Assembly (NCBI GenBank): GCA_900541965.1
Contig: UQLN01000070.1
Location: forward strand, 1 to 20,413
Direction: 5' to 3'
DNA length: 20,413 nucleotides
Origin: an uncultured Parabacteroides sp.
GTDB lineage: Bacteria; Bacteroidota; Bacteroidia; Bacteroidales; Tannerellaceae
Of the stretch, positions 10,027 through 16,955 are shown in pieces. The notes below the pieces were generated by a model. That model saw only the letters and a list, made by a program, of their open reading frames with translations. It made no database searches and was not told the DNA's origin. The position numbers and the translations under genes are program-made. Each line of letters opens with the position of its first letter. Position 1 is the stretch's first letter.

Positions 10027-10081
10027 ATTCCATATCAGGCTCTGGTTATAACTATTGTATAGGCAGTGCCTGATATGGAAT
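10027..10081. repeat. Perfect 14-bp inverted repeat between ruvA and sprA
   Basis: ATTCCATATCAGGC (10027-10040) is perfectly repeated in inverted form at 10068-10081, enclosing 27 bases. The loop can extend the hairpin with a second stem (CTG 10042-10044 with CAG 10064-10066, then several A/T pairs) around a short loop. A run of five T follows at 10083-10087 on the plus strand, so it resembles a terminator for plus-strand RNA. On the minus strand, the direction of ruvA and sprA, there is no U run, so it would be a leader hairpin 46 bases before the sprA start codon. Confidence 0.7.
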
Positions 10082-10089
10082 GTTTTTCC

Positions 10090-10680
10090 TTAGAGCATAC
10101 GGAGCGCGGTCTTTACCACTTGCTCGACGGCAAGTACAGGCGAACCTTTCAATATCGTGGATACGGCTTTTTGTGAAGCTGCTTTCTGGAAACCTAACAT
10201 AACCAATGCCGCCACCGCTTCTTCTGCCACCGCACCATTTCCGGCAAGGCGTTCACCGGATGTTCCGGTAAGGCCTTCTATCGGTTTAACCTTGTTTTTC
10301 AGGTCAACCAATATACGCTGGGCTGTCTTCAAACCGATACCTTTGACGGCTGTCAAAGCTGTTTCGTTTTTCTCTGCTATCACCCGTACCAGTTCGGATG
10401 GGGAGAAAGAGGATAGTATCATCCGGGCTGTATTTGGGCCGACTCCCGATACGGAAATAAGTTGCAGGAAGATTTCCCGTTCGGCTTTATCAGCAAAGCC
10501 GAACAGCAGATGGGCGTCTTCACGTATTATTTCATATACGTAGACTTTTCCGGTTGGCTTACCATTGTAAAAACTGTATGTATTCAGGGATATGTTCAAT
10601 TCATAGCCTATCCCTGCACATTCCAGAACCATCCGGGCAGGGGTAAGTTCTATGATTTCACCTTTGATATATTCAATCAT
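10090..10680 (-). CDS. ruvA: Holliday junction branch migration protein RuvA
   Basis: DNA-binding subunit of the RuvAB complex, which drives branch migration of Holliday junctions during recombinational repair; it acts as a tetramer at the junction and loads the RuvB ATPase rings. The 196-residue length is normal. The order of domains is an N-terminal OB fold (residues 1-62, starting MIEYIKGEI), two helix-hairpin-helix motifs (LISVSGVGPNTARMIL near 74-89, and LTAVKGIGLKTAQRIL near 109-124), an acidic/Gly linker and the C-terminal RuvB-binding domain (EEAVAALVMLGF near 153-164). The start at 10680 follows a TAnnTTTG promoter box at a suitable distance. RuvB is not in the window. The gene is the probable first member of a minus-strand transcript running into sprA. 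Confidence 0.97.
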   Translation of the reverse strand: MIEYIKGEIIELTPARMVLECAGIGYELNISLNTYSFYNGKPTGKVYVYEIIREDAHLLFGFADKAEREIFLQLISVSGVGPNTARMILSSFSPSELVRVIAEKNETALTAVKGIGLKTAQRILVDLKNKVKPIEGLTGTSGERLAGNGAVAEEAVAALVMLGFQKAASQKAVSTILKGSPVLAVEQVVKTALRML

Positions 10681-10719
10681 TTTGGATTGGATTTAATATG
10701 TGCTACTTTATCTATAACG

Positions 10720-10727
10720 CAAAATTA
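10720..10727 (-). promoter_or_regulatory. -7 promoter box upstream of ruvA
   Basis: TAATTTTG on the minus strand fits the Bacteroidetes TAnnTTTG box. Predicted transcription start is near 10714, leaving a leader of about 34 bases before the ruvA ATG. The -33 region is weak (AATATTTCC about 20 bases upstream). Confidence 0.45.
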
Positions 10728-10862
10728 CAAAAAAGAGTATAACTGGGGAAATATTTGTTTGAGCTTCACCCGTCAACTGCCTGCTGTTTAAAAATGTGTG
10801 TCTGTAAGGTCTTGTTTTTATTGGTATGTAGATTTTAAGAATAAAATGCTTGGGTAAATAGC

Positions 10863-10891
10863 TTCGTTTTTGGCAAAAAGGATTATATTTG
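10863..10891 (+). promoter_or_regulatory. Possible promoter of the phosphodiesterase operon
   Basis: TATATTTG (10884-10891) fits the Bacteroidetes -7 box, with TTCG (10863-10866) 17 bases upstream as a poor -33 element. Transcription from here would give a leader of about 90 bases before the first phosphodiesterase gene. The divergent gap 10681-10988 (308 bases) otherwise holds the ruvA promoter and AT-rich sequence; I see no gene or riboswitch in it. Confidence 0.4.
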
Positions 10892-10988
10892 AGACTTGAA
10901 ATAATCTTAGTGTAAGTGTATTGTATGTTTCTGATTAACATGATGAAAGGAGCATAATATCTAATTAATTTACTTAATCGATAAAACC

Positions 10989-11765
10989 ATGAAACAAGTT
11001 AAAGGAATTTTAATCCTCTTATTGTGCCTGTTTGTTGCCGTACCGGCAGATGCAAAGAAAAAGACCCGTGTAATTGCCCATCGCGGCTATTGGAAAACAG
11101 AAGGCTCTGCACAGAATTCACTTCGTTCGTTTGAAAAGGCCGGTGAAATAAAAGCATACGGCTCAGAGTTTGACGTTCATCTGACCTCCGACAATGTTCC
11201 GGTAGTTTTCCATGACAATAAAATAGAAGGAATCGATATCCAGCAAACTCCTTATGCAGACCTGAAAGATAAGAAATTGCCGAATGGAGAAACCCTCCCT
11301 ACGCTTCAACAGTATCTGGAAAATGCCCGAAAGGTAAAGAATATAAAGCTTATTTTTGAATTGAAATCTCATGCGACTCCTGAGCGGGACCGTGAGGCGG
11401 CAGCTATTGTTGTAGATATGATTAATAAAATGAAGCTGCAAGGGCGTACCGAATACATCGCATTTAGCCTGGAAGCTGCAAAGGAGCTGCACCGTCTGGC
11501 TCCGAAAGCGGATGTTTACTATTTGAACGGAAACCTTTCACCCAAAGAATTGAAAGAACTGGGCTTTGCCGGATTGGACTATAACTATAATGTAATGAAA
11601 AAACATCCGGAATGGTTTCAGGAAGCTAAAGACCTGAAATTGAAAGTAAATGTCTGGACCATAGATAAACCCGAACAAATGAAGGAAATGATAGAAATGG
11701 GGGCGGACTTTATTACCACCGATTTACCGGAGGAGGCATTGGAAATAGTGCAACAATATCGCTGA
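10989..11765 (+). CDS. Exported glycerophosphodiester phosphodiesterase (paralogue 1)
   Basis: GDPD-family enzyme, predicted to hydrolyse glycerophosphodiesters to glycerol-3-phosphate and an alcohol in the periplasm. A hydrophobic signal peptide (residues 1-22, ending VPADA) precedes the TIM-barrel domain. The conserved catalytic and metal-binding residues are visible: H31-R32 in IAHRGYW, E60 and D62 in SEFDVHL, H75 in VVFHDNK and E124 in LIFELKS. The 258-residue length is normal for a single-domain member. It is followed 54 bases later by a close paralogue and then by a GHL10-family gene, in a likely operon. The true substrate could be deacylated phospholipid or a glycerophosphate polymer; the sequence does not decide. 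No lipobox is present, which separates it from its paralogue. Confidence 0.9.
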   Translation: MKQVKGILILLLCLFVAVPADAKKKTRVIAHRGYWKTEGSAQNSLRSFEKAGEIKAYGSEFDVHLTSDNVPVVFHDNKIEGIDIQQTPYADLKDKKLPNGETLPTLQQYLENARKVKNIKLIFELKSHATPERDREAAAIVVDMINKMKLQGRTEYIAFSLEAAKELHRLAPKADVYYLNGNLSPKELKELGFAGLDYNYNVMKKHPEWFQEAKDLKLKVNVWTIDKPEQMKEMIEMGADFITTDLPEEALEIVQQYR

Positions 11766-11819
11766 CAGCCTTAATTCGATTTCTTACCAATGTAAAACTA
11801 TAAATTAAAAAATTGACCA

Positions 11820-12650
11820 ATGAAAAGATTTCAGATTGTAAATCTGGCAGTATTATTTGCCAGTGTAATGGTATTGTGTTCTTGTGGGAAGGATAATGAT
11901 TCCCCGGTAGTAACGAAACCCCGTGTAATAGCGCATCGAGGCTATTGGAATACGGATGGCTCTGCTCAAAACTCCCTTCGCTCATTGGAAAAAGCGGCAG
12001 AGATTAAAGCGTATGGTTCTGAGTTTGATGTTCATCTTACTTCGGATAATGTGGCTGTTGTTTTCCATGATAATAAAATTGACGGTCTTGAAATTCAGAA
12101 AACTCCCTATGCACAGTTGAAAGATAAGAAATTGTCGAATGGAGAAACATTGCCTACTCTTCAGCAATATCTGGAAAAAGCACAACAACTGAAGGATATA
12201 AAGTTAATATTCGAATTAAAATCACATTATAATGCCCAACGTGATATTGAAGCGGCGCAAGCTTCGGTAGCCATGGTTAAAAAGATGAACTTGCAGGATC
12301 GTACGGAATATATTTCATTCAGCCTGACTGCTGTTAAGGAATTGCATCGTCTGGCTCCTGATGCGCCTGTTTATTATTTAAATGGGGATATATCTCCAAA
12401 AGGACTGAATGCTTATGGTTTGTCTGGTCTGGACTATAATTATGGTGTGATGCAGAAACATCCGGAATGGTTCCAGGAAGCAAAAGATTTAGGCTTAAAA
12501 GTAAATGTCTGGACAGTGAATGATGTCACTTTAATGACAGATATGATTAAAATGGGTGCTGATTTCCTTACCACAGACAAACCCGTGGAAGCTCTTCATG
12601 TGGCAGACAGTGTGGTGGTAACACAAAATGTTTTACATTTGCAGTATTGA
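11820..12650 (+). CDS. Lipoprotein glycerophosphodiester phosphodiesterase (paralogue 2)
   Basis: Second GDPD-family enzyme, about three quarters identical by eye to the preceding gene over the catalytic domain, so the pair arose by tandem duplication. Catalytic residues are kept: H39-R40 (IAHRGYW), E68 and D70 (SEFDVHL), H83 (VVFHDNK) and the FELKS segment. Unlike paralogue 1 it has a lipoprotein signal with lipobox LCSC and probable lipidated C22. The residues just after it, GKDNDS, are charged and resemble the lipoprotein export signals that send Bacteroidetes lipoproteins to the cell surface, so surface exposure is possible (inference). The C-terminus has a short extension beyond paralogue 1 (VVVTQNVLHLQY). 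The stop codon is 13 bases before the next gene, which suggests cotranscription. Confidence 0.9.
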   Translation: MKRFQIVNLAVLFASVMVLCSCGKDNDSPVVTKPRVIAHRGYWNTDGSAQNSLRSLEKAAEIKAYGSEFDVHLTSDNVAVVFHDNKIDGLEIQKTPYAQLKDKKLSNGETLPTLQQYLEKAQQLKDIKLIFELKSHYNAQRDIEAAQASVAMVKKMNLQDRTEYISFSLTAVKELHRLAPDAPVYYLNGDISPKGLNAYGLSGLDYNYGVMQKHPEWFQEAKDLGLKVNVWTVNDVTLMTDMIKMGADFLTTDKPVEALHVADSVVVTQNVLHLQY

Positions 12651-12663
12651 ATGTAAATGTAAC

Positions 12664-14136
12664 ATGAAGAAGTATTGTTTTTTATTCCTTTTCGTCCTGA
12701 TTATACAACTTGCTGGTGCTGTGGAAGCGCCTAAAAAAGAAATTCGTGGAGTTTGGCTTACCACTGTTTACGGGCTGGACTGGCCTAAAAGGCCGGCAAC
12801 AAACGAAGCAACCCGGAAAGCTCAGCAACAAGAATTGTGTGATATACTGGATCGTTTACAGGATGCAAATTTCAATACGATATTCTTGCAGGTCCGGTTG
12901 CGGGGAGATGTGATATACCGCTCTGCAATCGAACCTGCAAGCAAAACCTTTTCCGGAAAATACGGGGTAACACCCGGCTACGACCCTTTGGCTTTTGCTA
13001 TTAACGAATGTCATAAAAGAGGAATGGAATGCCATGCCTGGTTTGTCACGTTTCCGCTCGGAACGGATAAAAATATAAAGGAGCAAGGTAAACTTTCGGT
13101 CGTTAAACGTCATCCTAAACTTTGTAAACGCCATAATGGCGAATGGTATCTGGACCCGGGAGTCCCCGGAACTTCGGATTATATACTTTCCCTCGTAAAA
13201 GAAATAGTAAACGGGTATGATATTGATGGCATTCATTTTGATTATATCCGTTATCCGGAAGAAGCTAAAAAATTTCCGGATAAGGCGTTATATAATAAAT
13301 ATGGAAATAAAAGACCGTTAGCCGAATGGCGGCGGGATAATATAAACAAGATGGTTGTCCGGATTTACGATTGGGTGAAATCCGTAAAGCCCTATGTGCA
13401 GGTAAGTAGTTCGCCGCTTGGGAAATATAATCGTATCGAACGGGTTCCTAATGCAGGCTGGACGGCTTATGAGAGTGTTTTCCAGGATCCGAAGAAATGG
13501 ATGGAGCAGGGAAAACAGGATATGATAGTTCCTATGATGTATTATCTGCATGATAACTTTTTCCCTTTTGTTGATAATTGGGTTTCCAACTGTAACGGCA
13601 GGTTGGTTGTTCCCGGATTGGGAGCTTACCGTATGAAGAAAGAGGAAGCGGACTGGACGATAAATGACATTACGGATCAAATTGATTATAGCCGTTATTT
13701 CGGGGGAGCGGGCTGTGCATTCTTCCGTTGTGCCAATGTGTTGGATAATGAAAAAGGGCTGTATAGCGAACTCCGGGATAAGTATTATAAATATCCGGCA
13801 CAACTTCCGCCACTCACCTGGCTGAACGATTCGATTCCGGCTTCTCCTGAAGAAATCCGGGTGGAAAAGGAAGGAAATGAATTGAAACTATCCTGGAACA
13901 AGTCTGGTGCAGATACCCAGACTTATACCATATACGCTGCTGCGGCAGATACATTGAACACGGCTCTTGCCCGGAATATATTAATGACAGGTATTCGTGA
14001 TACGGTTGTTTACTTACCGGTAGATACGACTAAAGAGCGCGGATATACATTTTCCGTATCGGCATCGACCCGTTATCATATAGAGGGAACTCCTTCACGG
14101 GAAACGTATTACTACCTTTCCAAATTTCCTAAATAA
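12664..14136 (+). CDS. Exported GHL10/DUF187 glycoside-hydrolase-like protein
   Basis: Predicted secreted protein of the glycosyl-hydrolase-like 10 family (PF02638, formerly DUF187; YngK-like). A signal peptide covers residues 1-19 (ending QLAGA). The TIM-barrel-like domain runs from about 26 (EIRGVWLTTVYG) to about 380, with family landmarks FLQVRLRGDVIY, HAWFV and the strongly conserved GIHFDYIRYP (189-198), whose Asp193 is a likely active-site residue. A C-terminal fibronectin-type-III-like domain covers about 400-490. I chose the ATG at 12664, giving 490 residues, over an upstream in-frame ATG at 12628, because the upstream one overlaps the preceding gene and puts a Cys-rich stretch before an otherwise ideal signal peptide. 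The substrate is unknown; a wall or surface glycan is a reasonable guess. Cotranscription with the two phosphodiesterases is likely. Confidence 0.88.
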   Translation: MKKYCFLFLFVLIIQLAGAVEAPKKEIRGVWLTTVYGLDWPKRPATNEATRKAQQQELCDILDRLQDANFNTIFLQVRLRGDVIYRSAIEPASKTFSGKYGVTPGYDPLAFAINECHKRGMECHAWFVTFPLGTDKNIKEQGKLSVVKRHPKLCKRHNGEWYLDPGVPGTSDYILSLVKEIVNGYDIDGIHFDYIRYPEEAKKFPDKALYNKYGNKRPLAEWRRDNINKMVVRIYDWVKSVKPYVQVSSSPLGKYNRIERVPNAGWTAYESVFQDPKKWMEQGKQDMIVPMMYYLHDNFFPFVDNWVSNCNGRLVVPGLGAYRMKKEEADWTINDITDQIDYSRYFGGAGCAFFRCANVLDNEKGLYSELRDKYYKYPAQLPPLTWLNDSIPASPEEIRVEKEGNELKLSWNKSGADTQTYTIYAAAADTLNTALARNILMTGIRDTVVYLPVDTTKERGYTFSVSASTRYHIEGTPSRETYYYLSKFPK

Positions 14137-14153
14137 TACTAACCGTTAGGAAA
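14125..14153 (+). terminator. Weak stem-loop across the GHL10 stop codon
   Basis: TTTCCTAA (14125-14132) and TTAGGAAA (14146-14153) form an 8-bp stem with a 13-base loop that includes the stop codon (14134-14136). No U run follows on the plus strand, so it is a poor intrinsic terminator. It also overlaps the operator-like repeats and the -33 region of the next promoter, so the pairing may be a by-product of those sites. Confidence 0.3.
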
Positions 14154-14160
14154 AACTAAC
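14138..14160 (+). promoter_or_regulatory. CTAAC/GTTAG half-site cluster, putative operator
   Basis: Three copies of one pentamer lie within 23 bases: CTAAC (14139-14143), GTTAG (14145-14149, inverted) and CTAAC (14156-14160). The first two form a palindrome with one central base, the last two a palindrome with a six-base spacer, and ACTAAC is a direct repeat at 17-base distance. The cluster sits directly over the -33 and spacer region of the promoter of the metal operon, where a repressor or activator would bind. Confidence 0.5.
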
Positions 14161-14170
14161 ATAAATATTT

Positions 14171-14178
14171 TATCTTTG
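14171..14178 (+). promoter_or_regulatory. -7 box of the metal-operon promoter, likely leaderless
   Basis: TATCTTTG is an exact match to the Bacteroidetes TAnnTTTG box. The start codon of the Cys/His-rich gene begins six bases after it (14184), about where transcription should start, so the mRNA may have no leader. The -33 region (GTTAGG, 14145-14150) is not a canonical TTTG, which fits a promoter needing an activator. Confidence 0.6.
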
Positions 14179-14183
14179 CCGCC

Positions 14184-14621
14184 ATGAAGAATGCCCTGAC
14201 ATACTTGTTTGTGGTTTTTCTGGCAGCACTTGTTTTCTATGGTGGTGCCGGAGTGAATCTGGTAACCTACTGCTGTACGGATTGCAGTTCGGAAGGGGTT
14301 ACGGCTTTGCTCGAAAGTAAATGCTGTGATATACACGACCACCATCACTGTACACCGGAGAAAGGAGAGATGTCTCCCTGCTGCCATTCCGGGGATGGGG
14401 ATTGTTGCAGTATGGAACGTATCAGCTTCGATTGGAGTTCTTTTCATTCTTCTGATATAAACCTCCAACCTGTGGTTACGGATTTATTGTATTCGGATTC
14501 TTTTCTTTCCGTTTTACCTTTGGTTTCTGAATTGAAAGAACCGTTCTATGCTGATAGAGCCGGTCCCTCGTGGGTTTGTCCCCGTATTTATTTATCCCTC
14601 CTGACTACTCTTTTGATTTAA
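14184..14621 (+). CDS. Small Cys/His-rich exported protein of metal operon
   Basis: Uncharacterised 145-residue protein; I do not recognise a named family. Residues 5-26 form a signal peptide or membrane anchor. The next 50 residues are packed with possible metal ligands: four vicinal Cys pairs (30/31, 47/48, 66/67, 74/75), C34, C56, and a His cluster HDHHHC (51-56) plus H68. The remainder is plain and ends with C132 and a hydrophobic tail (IYLSLLTTLLI). It is the first gene of a group with a TonB-dependent receptor and an HMA-domain protein, so a role in metal binding, sensing or delivery is a fair inference. It could be a periplasmic metallochaperone, a buffer or an envelope sensor. The start at 14184 is the first ATG of the frame and directly follows the promoter box. 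A spurious ORF is unlikely given the coherent signal peptide and operon position. Confidence 0.75.
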   Translation: MKNALTYLFVVFLAALVFYGGAGVNLVTYCCTDCSSEGVTALLESKCCDIHDHHHCTPEKGEMSPCCHSGDGDCCSMERISFDWSSFHSSDINLQPVVTDLLYSDSFLSVLPLVSELKEPFYADRAGPSWVCPRIYLSLLTTLLI

Positions 14622-14645
14622 TTATCAGACTTGTATAACGTATGT

Positions 14646-14671
14646 TTCTGCTGTGTGTTGCACGGCAGGAA
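14646..14671 (+). other. Stem-loop in the leader of the TonB receptor gene
   Basis: TTCTGCTGTG (14646-14655) pairs with CACGGCAGGAA (14661-14671) with one bulged G and one G-U pair around a five-base loop (TGTTG). A further pair of arms, TATCAGA (14623-14629) and TCTGATA (14688-14694), can enclose it. There is no U run, so it is not a terminator. It may control translation or stability of the receptor mRNA relative to the upstream gene. Confidence 0.4.
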
Positions 14672-14713
14672 AGGCTGTTCGTATATATCTGATATTTAAA
14701 TTAAATTATATTT

Positions 14714-16924
14714 ATGTTGAAACAATTCTACATTATTATATTATTGTTTTTCGTCTTGCCGGTTTCGGCGGATAAGTGGGTGAAAGGGCATGTGTTGGAT
14801 GAACATAGCGAGCCTGTTATCGGTGCTAATATTTATTGGGAAGGAACACAGCAAGGAACAACATCCGATGCCAATGGTTTCTTTGAGTTGACGCAGAAAA
14901 ATGGGAATAAGAATTTGGTTGTAAGCTATATTGGCTATACTACATCTGTTATTCCTGTTACCGATACAAGTAAACCGTTAAAAGTAATTCTTGTAGGCGA
15001 GGTCGCTTTACAGGAAGTGGTGGTTAGCGAGCGCAAGATGGGAACGATTGCTTCCCGGACCAGTGTGTTGCAGACACAGAAAATAACCTATGACGAGATA
15101 TGCCGTGCGGCTTGCTGTAATCTGGCTGAAAGCTTTGAGACAAATCCTTCAGTGGATGTCTCTTATTCGGATGCGGCAACCGGAGCCCGGCAGATTAAGT
15201 TGCTGGGGCTTGCCGGTACATATGTCCAGATGTTGACGGAGAACTATCCGAACTTCCGTGGTGCTGCTTCTCTTTACGGGTTGGATTATGTACCCGGAGC
15301 CTGGATGGAGAGTATACAGGTTTCAAAAGGAACATCTTCAGTGAAAAACGGGTATGAAGCATTGGCCGGACAGATTAACGTGGAGTTTAAGAAACCGCCT
15401 ACGGCTGATATTTTCTCTGTGAATTTATTCGGCAGTGATGCCGGGCGTTATGAAGGGAATGCGGATGCTTCCTGGCATATCAATGACAAAGTTTCAACCG
15501 GTTTGCTGGTTCATTATTCCAATGATAAGATGCAACATGATGGAAATGACGACGGTTTCTTGGATAATCCTTTGAAGGAACAGGTGAATGTGATGAACCG
15601 CTGGTATCATAAACTGGATAAATATGTAGCACAGTATGGTGCCCGTTATCTGCATGAGAGCCGTACCGGTGGGCAGGATACCAAACATCATAATTTTGTA
15701 GACCCGTACCGGGTACATCTGAATACAAACCGTGCGGAACTGTTTACCAAACAGGCGTATATCATCGATAAGGAAAAAGTGGAAAGTGTAGCTATGATTC
15801 TTTCCGGTTCATACCATGAACAGAAATCCATGTACGACCGGACTCCTTATAATGTATATCAGAAGAATGTATATGCCAGCCTGTTGTATGAGAAAGAGTT
15901 TTCTCCGGCCCATGCCTTAAGTACGGGGCTGAGTATGAATTATGATGGTTTTGATGAAAACCTGCGGCAGGATGGTGTAGAGAACCTGTACGACCGTACC
16001 GAAATAGTTCCGGGAGCCTATGTACAGTATACCTATAATTGGAGTGATAAATTAACGGTACTTGCCGGCATACGTGCCGACTACAGTTCCTTGTATGATT
16101 TCTTTGTAACACCCCGCCTGCATGTAAAATACAATCCGTTTGACTGGTTCCATATCCGTGCTTCGGCAGGAAAAGGTTTCCGTACGGCAAATGTATTGGC
16201 GGAAAATAATTTCCTGCTGGCAAGTAGCCGGAAAATGCGTATAGCAGATAATCTGGACCAGGAAGAAGCTTGGAATACCGGTTTGAATCTATCTTTTTAT
16301 ATCCCATTGTTCGGAAAGGAACTGACTGTAAACGGTGAGTGGTATTATACCAATTTCCTGAAACAAGTGGTGGTAGATATGGATAGCGACCCGCATGCCG
16401 TAAGCTTTTATAATCTGGACGGTAAATCATATTCGAATAGTTTCCAGATAGAAGCTACCTATCCTTTCTTCCGTGGCTTTACACTCACTGCTGCTTACCG
16501 TTATACGGATGCAAAAACGGATTATAAAGATGCAAACGGAGTCGTTTCACGTCTGAAAAAGCCGCTTGTCAGCGATTATAAAGGGCTTGTTACGGCTTCG
16601 TATCAGACCCCGTTGAAGAAATGGCAGTTCGATTTGACCGGGCAGTTTAACGGAGGCGGGCGAATGCCTGTTCCGGATAAGACCAATCCGTTATGGGATA
16701 CGGACTTTAAGGCGTATACGGTTGTAAATGCACAGATTACGAAATATTTCCGTCGTTGGTCTATCTATGTAGGGGCTGAAAACCTGTTTGATTTCAAACA
16801 ATCGCATCCCATTATCGACCCGGAAAATCCCAGGGGAGATAACTTCGACGGTTCCATGGTATGGGGACCGGTACATGGCCGTAAGATTTATGCCGGACTC
16901 CGGTTTAATATCAGCCGGGATTAA
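14714..16924 (+). CDS. TonB-dependent receptor, probable metal uptake
   Basis: Outer-membrane TonB-dependent receptor of 736 residues that would import a ligand into the periplasm using TonB energy. The order is signal peptide (1-19, ending LPVSA), carboxypeptidase-regulatory-like beta-sandwich domain (about 22-93, with GHVLDEHSEPVIGANIYW and SYIGYTT), plug (about 110-220, with SIQVSKGTSSVKNGYEALAG) and a 22-strand-type barrel ending GRKIYAGLRFNIS. The plug begins with an unusual C130-x3-C134-C135 motif (ICRAACCNLAESFETNPS), which I recall as common in a Bacteroidetes receptor subgroup. Neighbours are a Cys/His-rich protein upstream and an exported HMA protein 31 bases downstream, so a thiophilic metal such as copper, or a metal complex, is the likely ligand (inference). 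It has no SusD-like partner, so it is not a standard polysaccharide-utilisation receptor. Confidence 0.92.
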   Translation: MLKQFYIIILLFFVLPVSADKWVKGHVLDEHSEPVIGANIYWEGTQQGTTSDANGFFELTQKNGNKNLVVSYIGYTTSVIPVTDTSKPLKVILVGEVALQEVVVSERKMGTIASRTSVLQTQKITYDEICRAACCNLAESFETNPSVDVSYSDAATGARQIKLLGLAGTYVQMLTENYPNFRGAASLYGLDYVPGAWMESIQVSKGTSSVKNGYEALAGQINVEFKKPPTADIFSVNLFGSDAGRYEGNADASWHINDKVSTGLLVHYSNDKMQHDGNDDGFLDNPLKEQVNVMNRWYHKLDKYVAQYGARYLHESRTGGQDTKHHNFVDPYRVHLNTNRAELFTKQAYIIDKEKVESVAMILSGSYHEQKSMYDRTPYNVYQKNVYASLLYEKEFSPAHALSTGLSMNYDGFDENLRQDGVENLYDRTEIVPGAYVQYTYNWSDKLTVLAGIRADYSSLYDFFVTPRLHVKYNPFDWFHIRASAGKGFRTANVLAENNFLLASSRKMRIADNLDQEEAWNTGLNLSFYIPLFGKELTVNGEWYYTNFLKQVVVDMDSDPHAVSFYNLDGKSYSNSFQIEATYPFFRGFTLTAAYRYTDAKTDYKDANGVVSRLKKPLVSDYKGLVTASYQTPLKKWQFDLTGQFNGGGRMPVPDKTNPLWDTDFKAYTVVNAQITKYFRRWSIYVGAENLFDFKQSHPIIDPENPRGDNFDGSMVWGPVHGRKIYAGLRFNISRD

Positions 16925-16955
16925 CAAAAAGAATTATTCATTTATTTAATACTTT

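Noticed and set aside
10708..10941. Minus-strand frame of 77 codons in the gap upstream of ruvA
   Set aside because: Composition is that of translated AT-rich non-coding DNA, and it covers the probable ruvA promoter and the possible promoter of the phosphodiesterase operon.
10940..10957. Five-codon upstream frame (ATG ATG AAA GGA GCA TAA) before the first phosphodiesterase gene, with an AAAGGAGC string resembling a Shine-Dalgarno site
   Set aside because: The string is too far (about 32 bases) from the gene start and such sites are little used in this phylum; a five-codon frame is expected by chance.
14622..14713. Possible cobalamin or other known riboswitch before the TonB receptor
   Set aside because: The gap is only 92 bases and I see no cobalamin-box-like or other known riboswitch core; only simple hairpins.
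15792..16430. Minus-strand frame of 212 codons inside the TonB receptor
   Set aside because: His/Tyr/Pro-rich translation typical of the complement of barrel coding sequence; no recognisable domain.
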